From Paenibacillus sp. JCM 18996 (GTDB lineage Bacteria > Bacillota > Bacilli > Paenibacillales > NBRC-103111), in the NCBI GenBank assembly GCA_001313085.1, contig BBFE01000072.1:1-10618 (forward strand): DNA of 10,618 nucleotides, written 5' to 3'. The notes beneath the pieces are model-generated. The model was not told where the DNA came from, did not search any database, and saw nothing but the letters and a program-made list of their open reading frames with translations. Below are positions 1 to 6,899 of this stretch, piece by piece. Positions within the stretch are counted from its first letter, which is position 1. The number at the start of each line of letters is the position of its first letter. The position numbers and the translations under genes are program-made.

Positions 1-33
1 AAAAAGCACCCATACCTAACATCAGGTATGGGT
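1..33 (-). terminator. Rho-independent terminator of the SLH-protein gene
   Basis: A perfect 10-bp inverted repeat (positions 8-17 and 24-33) encloses a 6-base loop. On the minus strand it is followed after two bases by five T (plus-strand A at 1-5). It lies about 60 bases beyond the stop of the SLH gene and fits its transcript end. Confidence 0.8.
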
Positions 34-92
34 ACCACTCACCGTAAAGGCGAAGAAGAAGTTTGCATTTAATAGCAGCGCATTAATTAAAA

Positions 93-876
93 TTAGTTTC
101 CATAAGTGCTGCCTGTAACCGTGGCAGAGCCGGAAGGAACGCCGACAACCACATTCATATCTTTCAAACGATCCAACAAAGTAGCTGCCTCGGCACGGCT
201 AAGGGTGTTGTCCGGATTGAACCGGCCTTGGTCATCACCTTGGATAAGACTGTTTTGCACGGCAGTAGCTACATAAGGACGAAGTACGGCTGCAATATTA
301 TCCGCATCCTTGAATTTACTGTGAAGCAACTGATCAGCAGCGCCGGCATCCATCAATTGAATGGAGGCATTCACTTTCATCAGCACTTTGACAAGAGTAA
401 CCGTTACGTCTTGTCTTTGGGCTCCTTCCGCAGGTAAGAAGTCGTAGCCGCCATTAAGGTCTTTGTAAGCATCAAAATAATCTTTGGTAGCTTCTACGAC
501 ATTATAAGACCAACGTTTTGCCGGTACATCATTAAAATCTTGCGTTGCAGATGTGTTTTTCAAGTGAAACATTCTTGTTACCATTGCGGCGAATTGTTCG
601 CGGGTCACGTGCTGGTCCGGATTGAAGTGTTGGTTTTCGTCCCCCTCCAGGATGCCTTTGCTCACTAGATCTCTTATGTATTTTTTCTGCCCAATGTCCG
701 CCGATGTCCACCAAATTAATGTTGAGGTTGTTTTCCACTTTAATGCTGTTATCGATTTTGACATGATTGTGGTTTCCTTTGACATTAACATTCCCGTTCT
801 TCTCGCTGCGAAGGCCGGTATAGCGGAGAGAGATAAAATAGAGAAAACTGATACGGTAGCCAAAAGCTTTTTTCAT
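93..876 (-). pseudogene. Secreted S-layer homology (SLH) domain protein, frameshifted
   Basis: An exported cell-wall-associated protein made almost wholly of SLH domains, which in this family bind secondary cell-wall polymer non-covalently. Rejoined it is about 260 residues: signal peptide (MKKLLATVSVFSILSLSAIP, cut after AFA), an Asn/Val-rich linker, then SLH modules at about 55-105 (IGGHWAEKYIRDL, FNPDQHVTREQFAAM), 114-165 (more diverged) and 190-235 (FNPDNTLSRAEAATLL). The start at 876 lies 9 bases from AAAGG at 886-890. Read literally the gene is broken. One A too many at 868-873 (T run on plus) puts the start out of frame with the hydrophobic core. A base seems missing near 806-812. A second surplus base sits in 681-686, inside the first SLH motif between AEK and YIRDL. 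The last shift is certain; the first two compensate each other and are inferred from the much better signal peptide. With no larger catalytic or cell-binding domain it may be a minor S-layer-like or adaptor protein. A terminator follows. Confidence 0.82.
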
Positions 877-1015
877 AGTCATCATCCTTTGTATGGTTTT
901 TTATTTCCTACACCATTTAATTCGGAAGAACTATATTGGATTGTGAGGGTAACTTAATGGAGTTAAATATTATTATTTTATTAAGGGTAGAGGAACAGGC
1001 CGAACGCCCCCTTTT

Positions 1016-1054
1016 TTGTTCGTTATAATGAACAATTTGACCTATATAATGTAA
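1016..1054 (+). promoter_or_regulatory. Promoter and dyad operator of the deacetylase gene
   Basis: A GTTC-N8-GAAC dyad (1018-1033, extended by TT/AA to TTGTTC and GAACAA) is followed by 11 bases and a perfect TATAAT at 1045-1050 within CTATATAATG. No good -35 hexamer stands 17 bases upstream; the dyad occupies that place, suggesting a promoter that needs or is blocked by a DNA-binding protein. The same arrangement precedes the gene at 4393-6106. The start codon is about 145 bases downstream, implying a long 5' leader. Confidence 0.55.
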
Positions 1055-1195
1055 AGTTTTATGGGCAAATTTCATCATATTTTAACGAATTTAATGACGT
1101 TTGTATGATTCTCATCCACGGAATTCAAATTTAAAATAGAGATTGTATGAGCGGCCGGCTTTAAGAACAAAAAATTAGGAGAGATGTTTTTTTTC

Positions 1196-2310
1196 ATGAA
1201 AACGTGGACGTCACTGACTGCGGTCGCAGTAAGTTTCTTTTGGCTGACGGGACTCGCTCCCGCTTCCGCAAAAGATGCGCAGCAGCCAGCATCAATGGTT
1301 GATATGGCACAAAATTACCCGGTTTATGTAAAACAGAGCGGTCCATCAGACAAACGCCAGGTAGCCCTCACTTTCGACGATGGGCCTGATATCGAATATA
1401 CTCCCCGTGTCTTAGACGTGCTCAAGGAACAAAATGCTAAAGCCTCTTTTTTTTCTGATCGGCGAGCATTCAGAGGCTCATCCGGAGCTTGTAAAACGCA
1501 TCATCAGCGAAGGACACGACATTGGCAACCACACATACGACCATCCCAGCTTGCCGTCTCTGCCCGCCGCCCAGTTCCAGAACGAGATTTTGGATACGGG
1601 AAAACTGTTGAAAAGAATCAGCGGGCATGACCCTCTTTTATTCCGTCCGCCTTACACACGCATAACTGAAGACCAAGTGAAATGGCTGGCAGAGCAAAAG
1701 ATATACACCATCGGCTGGAACGTTGATACCCAGGATTGGAAGCAAATTCCTGCCAATTTGGTAGAGAGTAAAGTGTTTGACCAAATCAAGCCGGGTGCAA
1801 TTATTATCATGCATTCCGCCTCCCCCGATGGTGCAGCGAATTTATCCTCCACGGTCGAGGCTCTTCCCCGCATTATAAAAAAGGTTGAGAGACCAAGGGC
1901 TCGAGCCTGTAACCGTTTCTCAGCTATTGGGTATTCCGGCTTACGCAGATGACAATAGTGCCAGTCCTATCTCAAATGAAACTGTGAAGGAGCCATCTAA
2001 AACTAAAGAAAGCGCGAAGGTGACCGACAGTGTATATGGCACCGGCAAACCCGAATCACCGAAAGTTGATATAAAGCTCGATTCGGAAGAGTACAGTGTC
2101 GTTGTCGGGGAAACATTGGATACAGCAGTCACCTCGTTAAATGGAAGTAAGAAAGTGGACGTAACAAGAGACAGTACATATTCAATCGCGGACCCGACAA
2201 TCGTGTCAGTGGACAGTATGGGGAACATCAAAGGCTTAAAGCGTGGAGTAACGGTGTTAACGGCAACATACAACAACACCAAGGCAGCGGCAAAAGTATA
2301 CGTGTATTAA
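1196..2310 (+). pseudogene. Secreted polysaccharide deacetylase (NodB domain) with C-terminal Big_2 domain, frameshifted
   Basis: A predicted exported carbohydrate esterase family 4 enzyme that removes N-acetyl groups from peptidoglycan or another GlcNAc polymer. Rejoined length is about 370 residues. It has a signal peptide ([20 protein letters not shown], cut after ASA) and a NodB domain at about 52-240. Visible catalytic residues are D61 and D62 in TFDDGPD, H112 and H116 in HTYDH, R150 in RPPYT, DTQDW, and H206 in IIIMHS. The family's usual RPPYG has Thr in place of Gly here. After a Ser/Lys-rich linker a Big_2 domain (about 293-370) ends in KVYVY. The start at 1196 is preferred over the in-frame ATG at 1184, which directly abuts the AGGAGAG site (1177-1183). 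Two shifts break the literal reading: T8 at 1447-1454 (KASFF to LIGEH) and A6 at 1877-1882 (IIKK to LRDQG); losing one base at each restores one frame. A strong terminator follows, so it is a single-gene unit. The exact polysaccharide substrate cannot be told. Confidence 0.88.
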
Positions 2311-2350
2311 GCTTTATGCTTTCCTGGCTGGTTTGTGCTCAAAGTTTTTG

Positions 2351-2385
2351 AATGAAGGATCCGTCATGCGGATCCTTCATTTTTT
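2351..2385 (+). terminator. Strong rho-independent terminator after the deacetylase gene
   Basis: A perfect 13-bp stem (2351-2363 with 2369-2381) containing GGATCCG has a 5-base loop and runs into a T tract (2380-2385). It begins about 40 bases after the deacetylase stop. Confidence 0.9.
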
Positions 2386-2444
2386 CTGATTCCGGAATGT
2401 CATCCGGTATCTTTCAAGGCTTTTTTTATATTTTGTTCGGATAA

Positions 2445-2705
2445 TCACGGGTATAGGTACCGGCGGATATCGGCAATGAATGCAAAATCAGCTCCGTAAG
2501 CACTGTCGTTCTCGACAGGTAAGATCTTTTTTTCACACGAACGAACGTAGTTTTTTTTCTTGTCGATAGTTTCTATTGCAGAATTGCCAAACGTCTTAAT
2601 TTTATTTAACACTGTCTGCGGAAAACCAGGCGCATTCAAATCCAATGTATTGTATATTTCGTTGTACCATGGCAATAGATTTCTTTTAATAATCAACCTT
2701 TTCAT
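2445..2705 (-). CDS. Small unidentified protein, 86 residues
   Basis: I do not recognise the family. The gene has a good ribosome site (CAGGAGG, about 8 bases before the ATG at 2705) and lies 73 bases downstream of another small minus-strand gene, so the two may be co-transcribed. The protein starts basic (MKRLIIKRNLLPWYNEIYNT), has a Pro/Gly-containing middle and ends ADIRRYLYP; no signal peptide or membrane segment is evident. Two long T runs (2527-2533 and 2551-2558 on plus) lie inside it. Compensating indels there would change the stretch NYVRSCEKK to something like TTFVRVKK, which reads more like a beta strand, so the middle residues are uncertain. The 3' side converges on the deacetylase gene. 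Confidence 0.55.
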   Translation of the reverse strand: MKRLIIKRNLLPWYNEIYNTLDLNAPGFPQTVLNKIKTFGNSAIETIDKKKNYVRSCEKKILPVENDSAYGADFAFIADIRRYLYP

Positions 2706-2778
2706 TCTTGCGTCCTCCTGAGGGGTATCTTCCGGGCGAGGGTGAACCGCAAAAGGTCCTCATCCGATGTTAATAATT

Positions 2779-2958
2779 TTAATCTTTTAGCTTCAGCATA
2801 GATAAGTGATTTATGACTTCTTCTACAAAGGTCAAGGTTTGTCGTACTGCATGGTCTTCATTTTCGAATTGATTGTGGGCCACGATCATTCTTACTCCCC
2901 GTAGATCCCTAATTACGGCATTTAGATCTCTGATCCCTTTCTGGCTGCTAACTTCCAT
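2779..2958 (-). CDS. Small unidentified helical protein, 59 residues
   Basis: No family is recognised. The start at 2958 is chosen over the upstream in-frame ATG at 3003 because a very strong AAGGAGGAGGA ribosome site (2961-2971) stands just ahead of it and nothing comparable precedes 3003. The product is short, charged and probably all helix (GIRDLNAVIRDLRGVRMIVA, then HAVRQTLTFVEEVINHL). Its size and helical make-up recall small sporulation-type regulators, but the Spo0E signature was not found, so no function is assigned. It leads the pair with the 86-residue gene. Confidence 0.6.
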   Translation of the reverse strand: MEVSSQKGIRDLNAVIRDLRGVRMIVAHNQFENEDHAVRQTLTFVEEVINHLSMLKLKD

Positions 2959-3012
2959 AATCCTCCTCCTTAATCGAAGCGATGGGTTCGCTGGTTTCAC
3001 CATCAGTCTAAG

Positions 3013-3046
3013 GGATATTAGCCATGTCCTGATAGGGACAATATCC
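3013..3046 (-). promoter_or_regulatory. Bulged hairpin in the leader of the two small minus-strand genes
   Basis: Outer arms GGATATT/AATATCC (3013-3019, 3040-3046) and inner arms GTCC/GGAC (3026-3029, 3036-3039) form an 11-bp stem with a 6-base one-sided bulge and a 6-base loop. It sits 55-90 bases before the start at 2958, downstream (minus sense) of a TAAAAT-like element at about 3050-3055. It could be a leader RNA structure or protein site; there is no T tract, so it is not a terminator. Confidence 0.3.
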
Positions 3047-3177
3047 TATTTTACAGTGCTTTGGGCGCTGCGTTACTTGGACAAAAGAAATAGGAGCCGC
3101 CGCATGGCAACTCCTACCCTTATATAATAACTGATATTTCTGAAAACAAACAGACTAGTAATATTTCTATGCTGGAC

Positions 3178-3183
3178 TATAAT
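3178..3183 (+). promoter_or_regulatory. Possible -10 element (TATAAT) before the leader ORF and nucleotidyltransferase
   Basis: A perfect TATAAT lies 40 bases before the GTG at 3223. The position 17 bases upstream (CTAGTA) is a poor -35, so this is suggestive only. Confidence 0.35.
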
Positions 3184-3222
3184 GTAGACGTTCAAAAAAA
3201 ATAATCGTTGGAGGTAATTAGA

Positions 3223-3276
3223 GTGGCGAAACCTAGGGATTTAAAGTTTAGGCGAAGTGGAGGATGGTATCTATGA
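3223..3276 (+). CDS. 17-codon leader ORF coupled to the nucleotidyltransferase gene
   Basis: The GTG at 3223 stands 8 bases after GGAGG (3210-3214) and encodes MAKPRDLKFRRSGGWYL. Its TGA (3274-3276) overlaps the ATG of the next gene as ATGA, and the GGAGG for that gene (3259-3263) lies inside the ORF, a layout typical of translational coupling. It may be a leader peptide, or the leftover 5' end of a gene into which the GC-rich gene was joined. No known leader peptide is recognised. Confidence 0.45.
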   Translation: MAKPRDLKFRRSGGWYL

Positions 3277-4277
3277 GAGTCGGATCTGCGCGAACAGCGG
3301 CAGCTGAGTGGGTCATGCAGCACGCAAGCCGGGAGGCCGGGTTCGGGGGGGCGTATTTCAGCGGCTCGACGATAGGGCTGCCTGATGATGCGGAATTGTC
3401 GGCGGCCTCCGATATCGACGTCGTAATCGTGACCGCGGAGGCCGAGCCCCCGCGGAAGCTTGGCAAGTTCGTCTACCGCGGCACGCTGGTCGAGGCCACT
3501 TATCTGTCCTGGAGCCAGCTCGCTTCGGCCGAGGAGGTTCTGACGTCATATCACCTGGCAGGCAGCTTCCGAGTGGACACCATCATCTCCGACCCCACCG
3601 GATATCTGCGCAAACTGCAAACAGAGGTGTCCCGCCACTTTGCTGAGCTGCTGTGGGTCCGTCGCCGATGCGAGAACGTTCGGCAGAAGATCGAGAACGG
3701 GCTGCGGGGCATCGACACCTCCGCGCCGTGGCACGACCAGGTGATGGCGTGGCTGTTCTCCACCGGCGTGACTACGCACGTACTCCTCGTGGCCGCCTTA
3801 CGAAATCCCACCGTTCGACGCCGCTATCTGGCCGCACGTGAAGTGCTTAAAGAATACGGCCACAGCAGCCTCTACCCGGACCTGCTGAACTTGCTCGGCT
3901 GCGCTGATCTAACCCCTCAGCGCGTCGAACATCATCTCGACGAACTCGCCCGAACATTCGACGCCGCTGCAGCAGTAGCTAAGACTCCGTTCTTCTTCAG
4001 CACGGACATCACCAGCGCAGCTCGTCCTATTGCCATCGACGGAAGCCGTAAACTAATCCATGATGGCGACCACCACGAAGCGGTGTTCTGGATCGTGGCG
4101 ACCTTTGCACGCTGCCACAAGATTCTGGCTGCAGACGCCTCATCGGACTTGCAACGTGAACTCGCTCCAGCCTTTGATGCTATCGTCGCTGACTTAGGCA
4201 TAACGTCTACCGGGGACCTCATCCGTCGAGGCGAGGAAGTCATCCAGTTTTTTACCCACACTCTGGGAGACCACTGA
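3273..4277 (+). CDS. Nucleotidyltransferase-fold protein, GC-rich and probably acquired
   Basis: A 334-residue protein with an N-terminal DNA-polymerase-beta-type nucleotidyltransferase signature: GST at 31-33, then SDIDVVIV with the metal-binding D47 and D49, and a plausible third carboxylate, E74, in TLVEATYL. The fold includes antibiotic (aminoglycoside, lincosamide) nucleotidylyltransferases and many uncharacterised enzymes. The remaining 250 residues are helical (RRRCENVRQKIENGL, HHLDELARTFDAAAAVAK) and their target cannot be read from sequence, so a resistance role is possible but unproven. The start at 3273 is 9 bases from GGAGG; the ATG at 3264 touches that site and is less likely. 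Unlike neighbouring genes it is strongly GC-rich, with G/C third positions up to about 4010 and lower after, and it carries no frameshift. This suggests recent transfer from a high-GC donor, perhaps an actinobacterium or a GC-rich Paenibacillus. It converges on the gene at 4393-6106. Confidence 0.78.
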   Translation: MRVGSARTAAAEWVMQHASREAGFGGAYFSGSTIGLPDDAELSAASDIDVVIVTAEAEPPRKLGKFVYRGTLVEATYLSWSQLASAEEVLTSYHLAGSFRVDTIISDPTGYLRKLQTEVSRHFAELLWVRRRCENVRQKIENGLRGIDTSAPWHDQVMAWLFSTGVTTHVLLVAALRNPTVRRRYLAAREVLKEYGHSSLYPDLLNLLGCADLTPQRVEHHLDELARTFDAAAAVAKTPFFFSTDITSAARPIAIDGSRKLIHDGDHHEAVFWIVATFARCHKILAADASSDLQRELAPAFDAIVADLGITSTGDLIRRGEEVIQFFTHTLGDH

Positions 4278-4344
4278 GTCGCTCCTGATCGCCAACCCGG
4301 CCATTGTCGCCAAGTAGCACAGTCGTTTATTTCTATGGAATGGC

Positions 4345-4374
4345 AAAAAAAACCGGCTCCCTCGGGAACCGGTT
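4345..4374 (-). terminator. Terminator of the propeller/Big_2 gene
   Basis: On the minus strand AACCGG/CCGGTT plus TCC/GGA form a 9-bp stem with one mismatch and a CTCG-type loop, followed by eight T (plus A at 4345-4352). It lies about 20 bases after the inferred stop at 4393 and supports that stop over the literal read-through into 4194. Confidence 0.82.
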
Positions 4375-4392
4375 AACACACATGCATTATGA

Positions 4393-6106
4393 TCAATAGA
4401 CGTATATGATTGCCTTCGTTTTTTCTTCCCTGGTAAGTCGCTGTAAGTTCCGTTATTCCGTTTTTTATGCCCGGTTATATTGCCTTTATCATCGATTGAA
4501 GCGATCGCAGGATTGGACCATTCATAATGTGCCCCAGTTGGGACTTCCGTTTGATGGCCGCCGTTTTCCGCATACAGGTGAGTGTCGAGCGATTGCCCCA
4601 CAATAATGCTGTATTCGCTGGAATCGAACTTCAATGCCGGGTTTTCCGCCCCTTCAACATGCACTTTGGCACTGGAAGACGCTCCTCCGTACACGGCCCT
4701 CAGAACCGTATCGCCGGACTGGAGCCCGGAAATACGTCCGGAGGAATCCACCGTAGCTACCGCCGGATTGTCTATAGTCAAGTGGCCGCCGCGAGTGACA
4801 TCCACTGCCTGGCCGCCGTACACCGAATTAAGAACGGAGTAAACCGATTGTCCTGCGGTGAGTTTATATTCCTCTTTATCAAATGAAAGGGTGGAAGGTG
4901 CGGGTTTGTTCCCTGCATCCAGTTTCGTAAGAATCATACCGGAGGAAACTCCCCGATACTTTTCTGTGCTGCCAATGGCGAGATAGCCTTCCGGTGTCAG
5001 CTGAATTTTGGAAACACTTCTATACGTACGCTCTCCGCCTTTCATAACTTTCTCCCAGATTGGGCTGCCGAACGGATCCAGCTTCAGCAAATATCCGTCT
5101 GCCTCATGAGTACCCATGTTGATCATGTGATGGTTTACGGTACCGGCAACCATCAGATTTCCGTCCTTGTCTTCCTGGACTTGGTTTGCATAGCTGTTTT
5201 GCAAAGAAGAAGTCAGCTGTTTGTCCCAAACAGGCTCGCCTTTGGCATTCAGCTTCAATAAATATCCTGAGTAGGCGGGTGTATAGCTCAGATCCGCATT
5301 ATTACCGGCGACTATAAAACCGCCGTCATGTGTTTCGGCAACGTCGTTCCCCGTCGTATCTCCGCCCGTTTCCTGCTTGCGCTCCCACACGCGATTTCCG
5401 TCCGCATCATACTTGGCTGCATACAAATCACGGTTGATCTTCCCGTCACTGGTGCCGACCTGCCACTCCCCGGCTAGTACCACTCCGCCGTCTCCGGTTG
5501 CCGACAACGAATGGACTGCCTCATTGTAAGGGCCGCTGATCACATGCTCCCATTTTTTTGCTTCCGTTAGAATCCAATTTTAACAGATAAATATCGCTGG
5601 CCGTAGTCTGCCCTTTCCGAGTAGCCGCCAGCATAATTCCGCCTTGATTTGTTTCCTGAAAATAAGCGGGAGTGTAATCGGTCATCTGGTTAGTAGCTTG
5701 CTCCCATACTACTGTGCCGGAAGGACTGATTTTAACGATCTTCAGCTGTCCGGAGGAATCGTTTGAGGCTTGTCCCGCCAGCAGATATCCGCCGTCTGCA
5801 GTTTGTGTAAAGCCGTTTAACGAAGAGAGCTGCCCAGGGGCGGAAAAAAGCACTGCTTACGACTTGTCCCGATGCTGTAACACGGTTAAGCTGAATCTCC
5901 TTACCACTAAGCTCGGCCTTTACAAAGCCCCCTTTTCTATCACTCTGAAGCAGGGGAAGCCGATTGGCTGTTATGCTCAGCAGATTTTCCGAAACGGATT
6001 CAGGAGCAGGTTCCGCCAAAGCCGCAACGCCGCCCGTAAGTACAAATGAACAGACGACACTGCAGACGAAACCACGAAGTAGTGTAAACTTGTTTCTTTT
6101 GGACAA
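4393..6106 (-). pseudogene. Secreted repeat (beta-propeller-like) protein with two C-terminal Big_2 domains, frameshifted
   Basis: Rejoined, about 569 residues. It has a signal peptide (MSKRNKFTLLRGF, hydrophobic core, cut near VAALA), then about six repeats of roughly 50-60 residues (about 90-395). Each repeat has a Gly-Gly strand (DGGYLLAG, QGGIMLAA, DGGVVLAG, DGGFIVAG, DGNLMVAG, PEGYLAIG) followed by a YLLKLD-G---W strand, like a blade of a PQQ/Kelch-type propeller. Two Big_2 domains follow at about 405-483 and 489-569. It probably acts outside the cell in binding or adhesion; no catalytic motif is seen. The TTG start at 6106 has GAGG 10 bases upstream. Four indels break it, all in homopolymers: 5844-5849, 5553-5559 (SKKWEHV restored), 4461-4466 and 4419-4424. 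Removing one base at each gives a single frame ending TKAIIYVY and TGA at 4393-4395. Read literally the last frame runs on antisense into the nucleotidyltransferase, which is an artefact. The last Big_2 domain closely resembles that of the deacetylase. Confidence 0.82.
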
Positions 6107-6149
6107 GAGATCACATCCTCACTTATAAAATGGTAGATTACGGATTTCT

Positions 6150-6189
6150 ATTTTCATTATATAGAACAAATAGTTCTTTTAAAAGAACT
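6150..6189 (-). promoter_or_regulatory. Promoter and dyad operator of the propeller/Big_2 gene
   Basis: A perfect 18-bp palindrome, AGTTCTTTTAAAAGAACT (6172-6189), contains GTTC-N8-GAAC. In the minus direction it is followed by 11 bases and TATAAT (plus 6156-6161) inside CTATATAATG, about 50 bases before the start codon. The dyad covers the -35 position, where no good hexamer exists. A further GTTC (minus sense, plus 6164-6167) lies between dyad and -10. The layout matches the deacetylase promoter. Confidence 0.6.
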
Positions 6190-6270
6190 TTCTCGTAGTC
6201 ACACAAGAAAAAAACATCACCCTCATTATGGACATGACAAGTCATTTCATAAACACTAAAGAGTCATGAG

Positions 6271-6307
6271 AAAAAAAACCTCCCGAACCGTGAAGGACAG
6301 GAGGTTT
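6271..6307 (-). terminator. Minus-strand rho-independent terminator
   Basis: AAACCTCC (6276-6283) pairs with GGAGGTTT (6300-6307) around a 16-base loop; on the minus strand it ends in eight T (plus A at 6271-6278). It would end transcription coming from the small CxxC gene, 140 bases upstream. Confidence 0.75.
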
Positions 6308-6309
6308 CA

Positions 6310-6445
6310 ATCTTAATTTGACCCAATTTCACAACAGCCCAGTATTCGACGCAGCCCTTGATTGGGACTATCGACATAATGCCGGAAATGAATGCCCCGT
6401 CCGTTACCTGCCACTAGCCGGAACCTAGCAGGCCTCCTTATCGGC
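6310..6445 (-). other. Stretch between the CxxC gene and its terminator; possible short ORF or RNA
   Basis: This stretch is less AT-rich than its surroundings. An AAGGAGG lies directly after the upstream stop (about 6434-6440). An open minus-strand frame without a convincing start reads FRLVAGNGRGIHFRHYVDS and ends EIGSN with TAA at about 6313. CCCAAT/ATTGGG arms could also fold. I cannot identify it; it could be a degraded small gene or a structured 3' region. Confidence 0.25.
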
Positions 6446-6770
6446 TTAGACCTGGTTGTTTTGCTCCATCCAATGCGAAGCTTCCGCTTCCGTTCTTAAA
6501 CATGCGGAGATCGGAATTTTTTTTCCCTTCCGGTCTGACGAAATATTCTTTTTTTCCAAATGATAACCGCGTTCCTTGGCCGAAGCCATCATCTTGCAAA
6601 ATTGTTCAGCTGCTTGTATCGCCTCATGCTTGCCCTTGTATGTTTTTTAATAAATTCCCATAACTCAGCGGGTTCGTCTTCGCTTGAATGACTAAATGAT
6701 ACTGTTTATCTTCTGTTTGACGCACCAAAACTTCGCAGCCATGACACTTAATGCTGTATTTTATTGTCAT
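6446..6770 (-). pseudogene. Small unidentified CxxC protein, about 107 residues, frameshifted
   Basis: No family is recognised. The protein starts MTIKYSIKCHGCEVLVRQ, so a Cys-x-x-Cys pair sits at residues 9-12. A charged middle (AAEQFCKMMASAKERGYHLE) leads to IPISACLRTEAEASHWMEQ, ending NNQV. Neither half is open long enough to stand out alone. They join if one base is lost from the T6 run at 6643-6648 (minus-strand LLK to TYKGKHEA). Two more long runs, 6549-6555 and 6517-6524, flank a stretch readable either as NISSDRKG or, with paired indels, as EYFVRPEG; the second looks more protein-like. The ATG at 6770 has AAGGCGG about 8 bases upstream. The single CxxC could bind metal or be redox-active, but this is a guess. 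A terminator lies downstream. Confidence 0.5.
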
Positions 6771-6787
6771 CCTTCTCACCGCCTTGG

Positions 6788-6819
6788 AATATTTTGAAAA
6801 TATTGTAAATTTTATTTAC
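6788..6819. repeat. Two adjacent dyads upstream of the CxxC gene
   Basis: AATATTTTGAAAATATT (6788-6804) is a perfect 8-bp dyad about one base centre; it abuts GTAAATTTTATTTAC (6805-6819), a 6-bp dyad about TTT. They lie 18-50 bases before the CxxC gene start, where an operator would be expected, but AT-rich DNA yields such dyads by chance. Confidence 0.35.
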
Positions 6820-6884
6820 CCGAAAGCTGACCCGGTGAACCTCTCCAAGAGAGAAAATCAAACCAAACCGCTTTCAACATTAAA

Positions 6885-6899
6885 TTTGTAATTTACAAA
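6885..6899. repeat. 15-bp palindrome TTTGTAATTTACAAA
   Basis: A perfect 7-bp dyad about one base, 115 bases upstream of the CxxC gene start. Its TTTAC/GTAAA half resembles that at 6805-6819. The binding protein, if any, is unknown. Confidence 0.3.

Noticed and set aside
2873..3127. Plus-strand hydrophobic 84-codon frame
   Set aside because: It lies opposite the 59-residue gene, which has a strong ribosome site; the hydrophobicity looks like an antisense shadow and no ribosome site precedes it.
4194..4392. Literal read-through of the propeller gene frame into the end of the nucleotidyltransferase
   Set aside because: Correcting two homopolymer indels gives a natural Big_2 end and stop at 4393, just before a terminator.
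6164..6176. GAAC-N5-GTTC resembling a Bacillus LexA box
   Set aside because: The LexA box is CGAAC-N4-GTTCG; spacing is wrong and the flanking C and G are absent.
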